Shown: positions 50,990 to 59,607, counted from the first letter of the stretch. The stretch is DNA of 64,000 nucleotides from Aeromicrobium sp. (GCF_023146395.1 NZ_JAGLCD010000008.1:1-64000), one strand, 5' to 3'. Notes: generated from the letters alone by a model not told the origin. Translations and numbers: made by a program.

Positions 50990-52102
50990 ATGGCCGGAGG
51001 TTCGAAGGCGTCGTCGCGCTATCGCGACGCCGGCAAGCGACGCCTCGGCGGACCGCCCTTTCGTCGTCGGCACCGCCGGCTGCTCCTGACCCTCCTGACC
51101 GTGGTGTCCCTCCTCTTCGTCTCGGTGGGCGCATACGCGTACCACCTGAACAAGCAGCTCAGCAACTTCGGGCGGGTCGACATCAGCACGGTGCAGTCCG
51201 GCGAGCCCGACCCTGACGAGGGCCGGGCGCTGAACGTCCTGCTGCTCGGCTCGGACATGGCCGAGAACGACGAGGGAGGCGCCTCGATCGAGGAGGACGC
51301 CGTCCTGCCCGACTGGCCGTCGGGCAAGTACCGCAGCGACACCCTCATGATCGTGCACATCCCGGCCGACCGGTCCGCCGTGCAGCTCGTCTCGATCCCG
51401 CGCGACACCTACACGACGATCTACGACGAGGACGGCGAGCCGCGGAACAAGCAGAAGATCAACGCGGCCTTCTCCCAGTACGGCCCCGCCGGCGCGGTCG
51501 CGACGATCCAGGCGATGACCGGCATCACGATCGACCACCTGGCGATCATCGACTGGGAGGGATTCCGCGACATCACGACCGCCGTCGGCGGCGTCGAGGT
51601 CACGATCCCCGAGACCTTCCGTGACCCGCAGCAGGGCATCACGTGGCAGGCCGGCACCCAGGTGCTCGAGGGCGAGGAGGCGCTGTCGTACGTCCGGACC
51701 CGGCACGGACTCCAGCGCGGCGACTTCGACCGGATCGCTCGGCAGCAGAACTTCCTGCGCAGCGTCATGAACAAGCTGCTGTCCCGTGGCACCCTGACCA
51801 ACCCGGTCAAGCTCTCGAACACGCTCGGGGCCCTGTCGGACAACATGACCCTCGACTCGGACTGGACGCCGTCCAACCTGCGTTCGCTCGCGCTCTCGCT
51901 GCGCGGCGTGACCTCGGACAGTGTCGCGTTCATGACGGCTCCGGTGGCCACGACCCAGGACGTCTCCGGGGTCGGCAACGTCGTGATCCTCAAGGAGACG
52001 CAGTCGGCCGAGCTCTGGCAGGCGATCATCAGCGACCAGGTCGGCGCCTACGTGCAGGCCTATCCCGACGAGCAGCTCCCCGGCGCCGACGAGGTCAGCT
52101 GA
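50990..52102 (+). CDS. LCP (LytR-CpsA-Psr) family glycopolymer ligase
   Basis: Encodes 370 residues. A basic cytoplasmic N-terminus and one membrane helix (about 31-51) lead to the LCP domain with RSDTLMIVHI, SIPRDTY, KINAAFSQYG and YVRTRHGLQRGDFDRIARQQ, including the Arg/Asp active-site residues. LCP proteins transfer wall teichoic acid, arabinogalactan or capsule onto peptidoglycan. It converges on the DUF4012 gene, which is a common LCP neighbour in actinobacteria. Confidence 0.94.
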   Translation: MAGGSKASSRYRDAGKRRLGGPPFRRRHRRLLLTLLTVVSLLFVSVGAYAYHLNKQLSNFGRVDISTVQSGEPDPDEGRALNVLLLGSDMAENDEGGASIEEDAVLPDWPSGKYRSDTLMIVHIPADRSAVQLVSIPRDTYTTIYDEDGEPRNKQKINAAFSQYGPAGAVATIQAMTGITIDHLAIIDWEGFRDITTAVGGVEVTIPETFRDPQQGITWQAGTQVLEGEEALSYVRTRHGLQRGDFDRIARQQNFLRSVMNKLLSRGTLTNPVKLSNTLGALSDNMTLDSDWTPSNLRSLALSLRGVTSDSVAFMTAPVATTQDVSGVGNVVILKETQSAELWQAIISDQVGAYVQAYPDEQLPGADEVS

Positions 52103-52120
52103 CCGGTCGTCCGCTCCGCG

Positions 52121-53884
52121 TCAGCAGGCCGACGCGAATCCGACGTCGGTCGTGCCTGGCCGGATGCCGGGAGTCGTGAGCAGTCGGCCGTCCTGGGTCT
52201 GCCCCGGCCCCGTCGTCATCGTGATGCGGACGTCCCGGCTCGCCCCCGGTGCGAGGTCCAGCTCGAGGTACGCCACGAGCCGGTCGCCGTCGACCTGGGT
52301 CTCGAACGGCACCTCCTGGCCGTCGAGCTGGACGGTGTCGATGCTGCCGTCGGACGGTGCGTAGGCCCTGACCCGGAGCACCATCGTGCCCTGGGGGGCG
52401 TACGGCGCGAGCCCCGTGACCGACAGCGGCAGGCTGGCGGGGTCGGTCGGCACCGTCGAGCGGAGCTGCGTGCGCACCAGCAGCTTCTGCTGGTCGTCCT
52501 CGCACCGTGTGGCGCTGACGGTGCTCTCGCTCGAGAGGTAGTACTCCAGCTTCGCCTCGGTGCGGTCCGAGAGGAACACCCCGACCGTCGGCACCCCGCC
52601 GTCGGGATCGAACCGCCCGGCGATGACGTCGTTGCCCAGCTCCTCCTCGAGGGCCGGGTCACGCAGCCAGACCAGCACGCGTCGCTCCCGGGCGGCCTCG
52701 GCCAGGGCGCGCAGGACGGTGGACGAGTCGCCCTGGCCTGCCGTGAAGACGTCGAAGACCGACCGTGCGGTGCTCTCGAAGAACGCGTTCTGGCTCGCAC
52801 CGTCGGGATACTCGACGTAGGCCTGGTTCAGCAGCCGGTCGACCGTGTTCTCCGCGGTCAGGACCGAGCCGTCGCTGGCCTGGATGGGCCCCGTGCCGAC
52901 CAGGAGGTAGGCGAGCGTCACGGGGTCGACCGCGAGAACGCCGTCGACCTGGATCCCGCGGTGCGCGGCGAAGATCGCGCTGGCGAGCTCGGCCGACCGC
53001 GGGAAGTGCGGGTTCAGCATCGAGTTGCGGAAGTCGGTGGCGACCGTCGTGCCGTACAGGCCCAGCTCCTGCGGCGACAGTGCCTCGGCCGGGGTGTCGA
53101 GCTGCGGCAGGTCGCTCGACGAACCGGTCTCCAGGATCGAGATGCGGCCGTCGTCCGCCTGCACGAGGAGCCACGTGCCCGGCACACCGCCGAGCGGCCG
53201 GATCTCGGCATTGCTCTGCACGGCGACGAGGTAGGTCCGCGGCCCGGACGTGCCCAGCACCTCAGGGAGGACGTCGGCCGCACGGTGCGCCGAGCTCAGG
53301 ACGCCGCCGACCTCCTGGAGCTGCTGCTGCGCCGCGACGACGGGTCGGCGCAGCCGGCCGAACAGGCTCGAGGCGTCGATCTGGTCGACCTCGTTGACCA
53401 CTGGAGCGAAGGCAGCGTCGCTCTCGGCGAGCGCCGGGGCGATCGAGGTGAACAGGGCCGGGTCGATCACGCTGTCGCGCACCGTGAAGGAGTCGGCCTC
53501 GAGCTGGTCGGCGACCTCCATGAGCGGCGGGAGCGCGTCGTGCACCGCGACCGACAGCCCCGACGAGATCGTCGTGACGGCCTGGGCCTCGTCGCCGACC
53601 AACGGAACGTGGCCCGCGATCCACCACAGCGGACCGTCCGAGCTGTCGTGGGCCCGGTCGGCGAGGACCGTGAGCTGGTCGAGCGCCCGCTCGGCGGTCT
53701 GCTGGTCGCCGACCACGAGTGCCGTGCGCAGCACGGCCGCCTGATCGGCCGCCTTGGTGAGGGCGATGACGGCCACCGTCGCCTGCACCGCGAGCCAGGC
53801 GACCGAGAGCCCGACGACGACCGCGACGGCGGTCAGCACCCCTCGGCGCGTCCAGTCCGTCGGTCGCAGCACGTCACGCAGCAC
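52121..53884 (-). CDS. DUF4012 membrane-anchored extracytoplasmic protein
   Basis: Encodes 587 residues. The GTG has GGAGGA 6 bases upstream. One membrane helix (about 15-40) is followed by a large extracytoplasmic DUF4012 region with TYLVAVQSNAEIRPLGGVPG, a family hallmark, and NPHFPRSAELASAIF. The predicted all-outside domain and its pairing with an LCP gene suggest a cell-envelope polymer role, but no function is known. In-frame reading upstream of the GTG extends across the neighbouring terminator and is not coding. Confidence 0.88.
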   Translation of the reverse strand: MLRDVLRPTDWTRRGVLTAVAVVVGLSVAWLAVQATVAVIALTKAADQAAVLRTALVVGDQQTAERALDQLTVLADRAHDSSDGPLWWIAGHVPLVGDEAQAVTTISSGLSVAVHDALPPLMEVADQLEADSFTVRDSVIDPALFTSIAPALAESDAAFAPVVNEVDQIDASSLFGRLRRPVVAAQQQLQEVGGVLSSAHRAADVLPEVLGTSGPRTYLVAVQSNAEIRPLGGVPGTWLLVQADDGRISILETGSSSDLPQLDTPAEALSPQELGLYGTTVATDFRNSMLNPHFPRSAELASAIFAAHRGIQVDGVLAVDPVTLAYLLVGTGPIQASDGSVLTAENTVDRLLNQAYVEYPDGASQNAFFESTARSVFDVFTAGQGDSSTVLRALAEAARERRVLVWLRDPALEEELGNDVIAGRFDPDGGVPTVGVFLSDRTEAKLEYYLSSESTVSATRCEDDQQKLLVRTQLRSTVPTDPASLPLSVTGLAPYAPQGTMVLRVRAYAPSDGSIDTVQLDGQEVPFETQVDGDRLVAYLELDLAPGASRDVRITMTTGPGQTQDGRLLTTPGIRPGTTDVGFASAC

Positions 53885-53917
53885 GTTCGGTCCTCCCCAT
53901 GAGTCGACGTCATGACA

Positions 53918-53956
53918 GCACGGGGCCGGGTCACCTGCGGTGACCCGGCCCCGTGC
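53918..53956 (-). terminator. Very stable hairpin after the first LPXTG gene
   Basis: The arms gcacggggccgggtcacc and ggtgacccggccccgtgc form a perfect 18-bp stem with a 3-base loop. It begins 10 bases after the stop of the gene at 53967. It is the strongest hairpin in the window and separates the LPXTG gene from the DUF4012 gene on the same strand. Confidence 0.85.
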
Positions 53957-53966
53957 GTCGGAAAAT

Positions 53967-54587
53967 TCAGGCGTTCCGGCGGCGGGCGGCGATCGCGACG
54001 CCGACACCACCGAGGACGAGCAGGCCGCCGATGACCAGCAGCCACAGGCCGATCTCGGTGCCCGTCGTGGGCAGGATGCCCGAGCTCTGGCCGTCTCCGG
54101 CCGCGCCGACCGGGAGCAGCGTGATGGTGTTGCTGTTGGTGACACAGCCGGTGCCGCACGCCGTGGAGACCGCCGGGAGCGAGGCCGTGCTGGCCGTGGC
54201 CACACCGGACTCGCCGAGGGCGGAGATCGGGGTGTAGTTGCAGACGACCGTGATGGTCGTGGGGGTGCGCTCCTGCACGACCTCGGTGGCGAGGTTGATG
54301 TCGTACGTGGCCGCGCCGCCCCCGGAGAAGGACTCCACGAGGTCAGGCACGGTGCTGGTGGACACCGTGTTGCAGACGACGGGCTCGGTGGCGCCGTCGA
54401 CCGTGCGGCTGGCGGCGATCTTGACGTTGACGACCTTGCCACCGATGAGGGTGGCACCGGAGATGTTCACGACGACTCCGTCGTCGCCGGCGTAGCCGCT
54501 GCTCAGCTCAGCGTTCGCCGGGCCGGCGGTCAGACCGACCAGCAACAGGGACGCCAGAGCAGCGAGCGTTCCGAGGATCTTCCTCAT
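53967..54587 (-). CDS. LPXTG-anchored secreted protein, long form
   Basis: A 206-residue protein with a signal peptide (cleavage near residue 26, ANA|EL), a mid region with several Cys and Thr/Val-rich beta-type segments, and a C-terminal sortase signal: LPTTG at 172-176, a hydrophobic helix and an RRRNA tail. It shares the segment GYxxDDGVVVxISG and the LLPxGA...GILPxTG end with the next protein. It is predicted to be linked to peptidoglycan; no sortase gene is in the window. Confidence 0.85.
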   Translation of the reverse strand: MRKILGTLAALASLLLVGLTAGPANAELSSGYAGDDGVVVNISGATLIGGKVVNVKIAASRTVDGATEPVVCNTVSTSTVPDLVESFSGGGAATYDINLATEVVQERTPTTITVVCNYTPISALGESGVATASTASLPAVSTACGTGCVTNSNTITLLPVGAAGDGQSSGILPTTGTEIGLWLLVIGGLLVLGGVGVAIAARRRNA

Positions 54588-54739
54588 GGTGCTCCCAAGA
54601 AGTCAGTAAGGGTACGGGCCAGGGCAGGAGAATCGTAGCGCGACGAAACCCCGGGGGTGGGATCACGGAGAACCCGACCGTACAACGAGGCATCTCGCCC
54701 GACGTCACGGGCGAGATCCTCGATTCCTGACTGAGCTGC

Positions 54740-55057
54740 TCAGGCGCGGCGCCGCTGGACCAGCAGGACACCTCCCGCGGCGGCGAGCAGGACCCCGACC
54801 GCCACGAGCCAGGCCGCCGCCGCGGAGCCCGTGCGCGGCAGGATGCCCGACCCCGAACCCGACCCCGAGCCGGATCCAGGCCCAGCGCCCTGGGGCAGGA
54901 GGGGGATGATGTTCGACGCGGTCGCCGTGCCGCCGCTGATGGTCACCACGACGCCGTCGTCGACCGTGTAGCCCGCCTGGACCTCCGCCTGCGCCGGGGC
55001 ACCGGACGCCACCACGAACGCCACCAGGGCGATGGCCGTGCTGACGAACTTCCTCAT
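54740..55057 (-). CDS. LPXTG-anchored secreted protein, short form
   Basis: A 105-residue protein with a signal peptide (about 24 residues), the conserved GYTVDDGVVVTISGG segment, a GSGSGSGSG linker, LPRTG at 73-77, a membrane helix and RRRA. Compared with the 206-residue neighbour it lacks the central Cys-containing region, so it looks like a trimmed paralogue. The two genes are separated by 152 bases and are probably independently transcribed. Confidence 0.82.
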   Translation of the reverse strand: MRKFVSTAIALVAFVVASGAPAQAEVQAGYTVDDGVVVTISGGTATASNIIPLLPQGAGPGSGSGSGSGSGILPRTGSAAAAWLVAVGVLLAAAGGVLLVQRRRA

Positions 55058-55244
55058 GCGCGCTCCGCGCTCTCTCCGGCGGTCCTCGACAAGCCCCGCG
55101 CCGGCTCCGGTGAGGCGGCGTTCCCGTCCTGTTGCGTGAGGAACGACGACCTCTGGCGGCCGTCACGAGCCAGGCCCCGCCACCACCCCGTTTGCCCCCC
55201 AAACAAACCGGCGTCACGTACTGCGAAGACGCCCGGACATGACA

Positions 55245-55286
55245 CGACCCGGTCGCGAGGCGCCGAGGAGTCTCGCGACCGGGTCG
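55245..55286 (-). terminator. Terminator after the sulfurtransferase operon
   Basis: The arms cgacccggtcgcgag and ctcgcgaccgggtcg form a perfect 15-bp stem with a 12-base loop. It starts 18 bases after the DUF1416 stop on the minus strand. The rest of 55058-55244 contains no evident gene. Confidence 0.8.
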
Positions 55287-55304
55287 GGCCGGTGCTGGTG
55301 CGGG

Positions 55305-55601
55305 TCAGACCGTGACGGCCACGTCCGCGACGCTGCCGAGGGCCGCGACGACCGGGCGGTCGACCGAGGCCGAGCGCGGCGCGAGGGTGCGCAGGGTCCA
55401 CTCGCCGGGAGCGGCGAAGAACCGGAACTGGCCGGTCGCCGAGGTCGGCACCTCGGCCGTGAACTCACCCGTGCGGTCGAGCAGACGGACGTAGGCGTTG
55501 CCGACGGGCTCGCCGTCCCGCGTGACGATGCCCTGGATCACGGCCTGGTTGGCGACGTCGACACCGTCGAGGCTGGGGCCGCCCTGGATCGCTCCGCACA
55601 T
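55305..55601 (-). CDS. sseC: DUF1416 protein (SseC family)
   Basis: A 98-residue protein beginning MCGAIQGGPSLDGVDVANQA, with a Cys at position 2 and a transthyretin-like beta-sandwich pattern (VIQGIVTRDGEPVGNAYVRL, FRFFAAPGEWTLRTLAP). It follows the sulfurtransferase by one base, as sseC2 follows cysA2 in M. tuberculosis. It is assumed to serve sulfur metabolism; the mechanism is unknown. Confidence 0.92.
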   Translation of the reverse strand: MCGAIQGGPSLDGVDVANQAVIQGIVTRDGEPVGNAYVRLLDRTGEFTAEVPTSATGQFRFFAAPGEWTLRTLAPRSASVDRPVVAALGSVADVAVTV

Positions 55602-55602
55602 G

Positions 55603-56451
55603 TCAGGCCTCCCCGCGCTCGTCGCCGAGGGCCACCGGCACGCCGCGCAGCGAGCCGTACTCGCTCCACGAGCCGTCGTAGTTCTTGACGTTGGGGTAGC
55701 CGAGGATCTCGCTGAGGACGAACCACGTGTGCGAGCTGCGCTCGCCGATGCGGCAGTAGGCGATCGTGTCCTTGCCCTCGTCCAGGCCCGCGTCGGCGTA
55801 CAGCGCCGTGAGCTCCTCGTCGCTGCGGAACGTGCCGTCGTCGTTGGCGGCCTTGCTCCACGGCACGTTGCCCGCGGTGGGGATGTGCCCGCCGATCTGG
55901 GCGGCCTCCTGCGGCAGGTGCGCCGGCGCCAGCAGGCGTCCGGCGTACTCGTCAGGGCTGCGGACGTCGATCAGGTTCTTCTGGCCGATCGCCCCGATGA
56001 CCTCGTCGCGGTAGGCACGGATGTCGTCGTGGGGGCCCGAGGCCGTGTAGGTCGTGGCCGGGCGCTCGGTCGCGTCGGTCGTGAGCTCGCGGCTGTCGAG
56101 CTCCCACTTCTTGCGGCCGCCGTCGAGCAGGCGGACGTCGGCATGGCCGTAGTACTTGAGGTACCAGAGCGCGTAGGCGGCGAACCAGTTGTTGTTGCCG
56201 CCGTAGAAGACGAGGGTGTCGTCGTTCGAGATGCCCTTCTCCGAGAGCAGCTTCTCCAGCCGCTCCTGGTTGATGAAGTCGTGGCGCACGCCGTCCTGGA
56301 GGTCCTTCTTCCAGTCGAGCTTCACGGCGCCACGGATGTGGCCCTTGTCGTAGGCCGAGGCGTCCTCGTCGACCTCGATCAGGACGACCGAGTCGTTGTC
56401 GAGGTTCTGCTCGACCCAGTCAGCGGTGACCAGTGCGGTCTCGCGGCTCAT
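55603..56451 (-). CDS. sseA: Thiosulfate sulfurtransferase (rhodanese, CysA2/SseA type)
   Basis: Encodes 282 residues with two rhodanese domains. The active Cys is in AYCRIGERSSHTWFVL in the second domain, the CRxGxR loop of thiosulfate sulfurtransferases. The N-terminal domain lacks the Cys and is structural. AAGGAGA precedes the ATG. It forms an operon with the DUF4395 gene upstream and DUF1416 downstream, and a Cys-containing leader peptide lies before the operon. Confidence 0.95.
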   Translation of the reverse strand: MSRETALVTADWVEQNLDNDSVVLIEVDEDASAYDKGHIRGAVKLDWKKDLQDGVRHDFINQERLEKLLSEKGISNDDTLVFYGGNNNWFAAYALWYLKYYGHADVRLLDGGRKKWELDSRELTTDATERPATTYTASGPHDDIRAYRDEVIGAIGQKNLIDVRSPDEYAGRLLAPAHLPQEAAQIGGHIPTAGNVPWSKAANDDGTFRSDEELTALYADAGLDEGKDTIAYCRIGERSSHTWFVLSEILGYPNVKNYDGSWSEYGSLRGVPVALGDERGEA

Positions 56452-56499
56452 GTGCTTCTCCTTGTGTGGGCGTTCAGGTGGTGGTGAAAGGGAGTCAGA

Positions 56500-56985
56500 T
56501 CAGGCGGCCGGCGCCGCGACACGGCGGACCAGCAGGTACATCTCGCAGCCGAGGCAGAAGCCCACGGCGGCGTTGAGCAGGGCAGCGACGAGCGCCAGGG
56601 CGAGGGCCACCAGCGCCAGGACCGGCAGGTCCAGCGCCAGGCCCACGAGGGCGACCGTCGCGAACGCCAGGCCGACGGCCTGGGCGAACTGCGGCGGGCG
56701 CGCGTCCTCGAGCTCGGTCGGGGCCGCGAGCCTCGGGCGGACGACGCGCCCGAAGAACCGGCCGTACGGGGAGTGCCGCACCCCGAGGAACGCACCGATC
56801 GCGAAGACGACCGCCTGGGCGGCGGTCAGCACGAGGGCGATCTCGCGGGCGGGCTCGACGCTCAGCAGAGCCGCCGCCAGGACGAGGCTCGTGAGCGCCG
56901 CGGCGAACCGCAGGCCGCGCGGGTCGACCTGGGCCGAGACGCCAGCCGGCGTGGACGTGGACGTGGACGGGGACAACGTGGTCAT
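56500..56985 (-). CDS. DUF4395 membrane protein
   Basis: A 161-residue protein with about four membrane helices and the family signature NAAVGFCLGCEMY containing Cys144 and Cys147. DUF4395 proteins sit next to thioredoxin-like and rhodanese genes and are thought to act in thiol or sulfane-sulfur chemistry at the membrane. The ATG is preceded by GAGGAG. It is the first protein gene after the leader peptide and starts the sulfurtransferase operon. Confidence 0.88.
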   Translation of the reverse strand: MTTLSPSTSTSTPAGVSAQVDPRGLRFAAALTSLVLAAALLSVEPAREIALVLTAAQAVVFAIGAFLGVRHSPYGRFFGRVVRPRLAAPTELEDARPPQFAQAVGLAFATVALVGLALDLPVLALVALALALVAALLNAAVGFCLGCEMYLLVRRVAAPAA

Positions 56986-57076
56986 GAGAGGAGCTCCTCG
57001 CGTCGCGGGGACGCATGACGAAGAAGGTTCACCGCGGGATCTGCGGCGAACGGAAGGCGGCGAGGACGTCAGCCGA

Positions 57077-57154
57077 TCAGGACCGACACAGCGAGGAGCG
57101 CGTGCGGCAGTGGTCGACTGCCCGGCGACGCGTCAGGTGCGTGTGTCCGATCAT
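57077..57154 (-). CDS. Cysteine-containing leader peptide of the sulfur operon
   Basis: A 25-codon reading frame encodes MIGHTHLTRRRAVDHCRTRSS followed by LCRS. It matches the pattern of putative leader peptides (LTxRRxVDxCRxxSxLC) found before actinobacterial cysteine and sulfur genes, where ribosome stalling at Cys codons reports cysteine supply. TACATT lies 6 bases before the ATG, so it is leaderless. It ends 91 bases before the DUF4395 start. Too short for ordinary gene calling, but the pattern is distinctive. Confidence 0.8.
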   Translation of the reverse strand: MIGHTHLTRRRAVDHCRTRSSLCRS

Positions 57155-57160
57155 GCGACC

Positions 57161-57166
57161 AATGTA
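57161..57166 (-). promoter_or_regulatory. -10 box for the leader peptide and sulfur operon
   Basis: On the minus strand TACATT is followed by GGTCGC and the leader peptide ATG. The spacing places the transcription start at or within a base or two of the start codon. It lies in the gap between the thioredoxin-like gene and the leader, giving the sulfur operon its own promoter. Confidence 0.6.
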
Positions 57167-57243
57167 AGCCGACCTCGGCGACGTCGTCGCATTCATGTCC
57201 CACATGATGGACACCATGCTCATATCGTGAGATTTGGGGATGT

Positions 57244-57693
57244 CTACCCGCCGACCGACGCGAGGACGGCCTCGATCTGCTCGCGCCGCGGGAGCCCTGA
57301 GGCCCGGCCGACGACGACGCCGGCGGGGTCGACGACCAGCACGGTGGGCGTGCGCAGGATGTTCAGCCGCCTCACGAGCTCCAGGTTCGACTCGGCGTCG
57401 ACCTCGACGTGCTCGACGCCCTCGCGGGTGCGCACGACGTCGCCGAGCAGGGTGCGGGTGGCGCGGCAGGGGCTGCAGAACGAGCTGGAGAACTGCACGA
57501 ACGTCAGCCGCGCGCCCAGCTCGCCGCCGATCTCGGCCGGGGTGAGCACCTCGAGCTGCGAGCCGTCGCCGTCGCCGTCGCGCGAGGAGGCCTCGGGCCC
57601 GGCCGTGCGGAACCGCCCGTCGAGGGCACGCTTGACCGCGGCCACGACGACCGCCAGCACGACGGCCCCGAGCAGGACCCACACACCGATCAT
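57244..57693 (-). CDS. Thioredoxin-like membrane-anchored protein (ThiX type)
   Basis: A 149-residue protein with an N-terminal membrane helix (about 3-22), a short acidic linker and a thioredoxin fold with the CSPC motif (Cys73, Cys76), cis-Pro in LRTPTVLVVDP. It corresponds in position to M. tuberculosis thiX (Rv0816c) next to cysA2. It probably reduces disulfides or handles sulfane sulfur. TAGGCT lies 6 bases before the ATG, so it is leaderless. Confidence 0.9.
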   Translation of the reverse strand: MIGVWVLLGAVVLAVVVAAVKRALDGRFRTAGPEASSRDGDGDGSQLEVLTPAEIGGELGARLTFVQFSSSFCSPCRATRTLLGDVVRTREGVEHVEVDAESNLELVRRLNILRTPTVLVVDPAGVVVGRASGLPRREQIEAVLASVGG

Positions 57694-57741
57694 GCGATCA
57701 GCCTACGCAGCGATCCCCGGAAAAGCAGGCGTCGACCGCGC

Positions 57742-58593
57742 TCAGCCGCTCAGGCCGAGCTGTCCGATCAGGTGCACCAGCGGTGCGGCGAGCGCCACCG
57801 AGAGCGCACCGGGGAAGCCCCAGCCCGAGGAGGCGTGCCGGCGGCCCTCGCCCCACGCCCGCCCGACGACCTGACCCAGGATCGCGCCGATCGAGACCTG
57901 CGCCCCCATCAGCAGACCGAAGACCCAGGTGAACGTGAAGAACCCGCCCTGCAGGTGCGCCACGAGCGCGCAGGCCACCGCGCTGCCGAGCATCGCGATC
58001 GAGGCGACGAGATAGCGGTCGCCCGGCAGGCACCACACCACCACCGCGACCCCTGCCCCCACGGCACCCAGCGTGACGACCTCCGTGCCGAGCGGGGTGC
58101 GCGCCGCCGTGATCCAGCCGACGGTCAGGGTCGCGAGCAGGCTCGCCGTGGCGGCGTGGGCCGTCGTCACGACCAGCTCGCGACGACCGTCGCGCCTGAC
58201 CATCTGGGACAGCAGCGCCACCGCGACCCCGGCGGCCGTCGCCGGCAGGATCGCGACGAGCGATCCCGGCACGACCCCCGCGATGTCACCCGCGCTCGTG
58301 CCGTCGGCCCCGATCAGGCTCCGCGGCCAGAGCGTCAGCGCCGTGGCGACCAACGACGCCGTCATGACCGCCGCGACCTTCGGAGCGCGGACCGTGCGAC
58401 CCCGGGCGTCCGCCGGGTGCGGTCCGACCGCGATCTGACCCTGCACGAGCAGGACCACGGCCGCCACGATCACGGGGTCCGTCCGGACCGCCGCCGCGAG
58501 GACGGCCAGGAGCACGACGCTCCAGACCGCCGGTGGCCAGCGGGCCGCGCTGCGGGGCGCGGTCCGCTGCGGTTCGGGGGCTCGGCGCGACAC
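57742..58593 (-). CDS. Polytopic membrane protein (Rv0817c position)
   Basis: A 283-residue protein with about seven membrane helices and no recognised catalytic motif. A Gly-rich end region (GWGFPGALSVALAAPLVHL) follows a segment with GLLMGAQVSIGAILGQVVGR. It occupies the place of Rv0817c between thiX and glnR, though I cannot show homology. The GTG start has CATCAT 6 bases upstream. Function unknown. Confidence 0.75.
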   Translation of the reverse strand: MSRRAPEPQRTAPRSAARWPPAVWSVVLLAVLAAAVRTDPVIVAAVVLLVQGQIAVGPHPADARGRTVRAPKVAAVMTASLVATALTLWPRSLIGADGTSAGDIAGVVPGSLVAILPATAAGVAVALLSQMVRRDGRRELVVTTAHAATASLLATLTVGWITAARTPLGTEVVTLGAVGAGVAVVVWCLPGDRYLVASIAMLGSAVACALVAHLQGGFFTFTWVFGLLMGAQVSIGAILGQVVGRAWGEGRRHASSGWGFPGALSVALAAPLVHLIGQLGLSG

Positions 58594-58693
58594 CCCCGCA
58601 TGATGTCACCCGGAGCGCCGGTGTCCACGCCCGTGCGCGCGTGTCCACCCGATGTCCTGCGCCGAGCACGTGTCACCTTCTGGCGTGATACCC

Positions 58694-58709
58694 GTCACCT
58701 GTTCGTCAC
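58694..58709 (+). promoter_or_regulatory. Possible GlnR box upstream of glnR
   Basis: GTCACCTGTTCGTCAC fits the GTnAC-N6-GTnAC half-site pair used by actinobacterial GlnR. A TACGAT -10 box lies 28 bases further on (58738-58743), so the site would be centred near -48, a normal activator position. This suggests autoregulation. Called by eye; a match this short can occur by chance. Confidence 0.4.
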
Positions 58710-58835
58710 GGTCTGGAGATTGATCCGACACGTGGGCTACGATTGAACCAGCAACGAGGCCGGGCGAGATCGCCGCGGCCTCGATCTGTACCCGGGGCCT
58801 TTCACTGGGGAGGGCCCTACCCGCCGGAGGTGCCC

Positions 58836-59546
58836 GTGTCCCACCTGCTCCTGCTCACCAAGACCCCGCAGTCGTCGGTGGAGGTGCTCCCGGCCCTCGC
58901 GCTGCTCCCCCACCACGTCCGCATCCTGCCGGCGGAGGCGAGCGCCCTGCTGGACGCCCCCTCCTGCGACGCCGTGATCGTCGACGGCCGGCACGACCTG
59001 GCCCAGGTGCGCAGCCTCACCCGTGTCATCCGCACGACGGGCATCGAGGTGCCGCTCATCGTGGTGCTGACCGAAGGGGGGCTCGCGGTCGCCGCGGCCG
59101 ACTGGGGCATGGACGACGTGATCCTCACGACGGCTGGGCCCGCCGAGCTCGAGGCGCGACTTCGCCTCGGCATCGGCCGGATCGCCGCGGCCTCCAACAG
59201 CGCCGGCGAGAGCCACGTCATCTCCACGAGCGGCCTCGTGGTCGACGACGCCACCTACACCGCACGGCTCGAGGGCCGCTCGCTCGACCTCACGTTCAAG
59301 GAGTTCGAGCTCATCAAGTTCCTGGCCCAGCACCCGGGCCGCGTCTTCACGCGCCAGCAGCTGCTGCAGGAGGTGTGGGGCTACGACTACTTCGGCGGCA
59401 CCCGCACGGTCGACGTCCACGTGCGCCGGCTCCGCGCCAAGCTCGGCCCGGAGCACGAGACGCTGATCGGCACCGTGCGCAACGTGGGCTACCGCTTCGT
59501 CTCGACCAAGGACGGCTCGCGCGAGACGGCCGACGCGCCCGCCTGA
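58836..59546 (+). CDS. glnR: GlnR, OmpR-type nitrogen regulator
   Basis: Encodes 236 residues. I chose the GTG with GGAGG 5 bases upstream. The atypical receiver ([32 protein letters not shown]) is the orphan type that is not phosphorylated in the usual way. The DNA-binding domain ([39 protein letters not shown]) is nearly identical to that of Streptomyces GlnR. GlnR controls ammonium assimilation, transport and urease genes. It corresponds to M. tuberculosis Rv0818. Confidence 0.95.
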   Translation: MSHLLLLTKTPQSSVEVLPALALLPHHVRILPAEASALLDAPSCDAVIVDGRHDLAQVRSLTRVIRTTGIEVPLIVVLTEGGLAVAAADWGMDDVILTTAGPAELEARLRLGIGRIAAASNSAGESHVISTSGLVVDDATYTARLEGRSLDLTFKEFELIKFLAQHPGRVFTRQQLLQEVWGYDYFGGTRTVDVHVRRLRAKLGPEHETLIGTVRNVGYRFVSTKDGSRETADAPA

Positions 59547-59607
59547 TCGTCGAGCCTGACGACAGTGCCTGGCAGCGCCTGGCGTCGGGTCCTGCCAGAC
59601 TGGGCGC

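Noticed and set aside
53885-54457. Long in-frame N-terminal extension of the DUF4012 protein
   Set aside because: It would cross an 18-bp terminator hairpin and the antisense of another gene; the GTG at 53884 has a good ribosome site.
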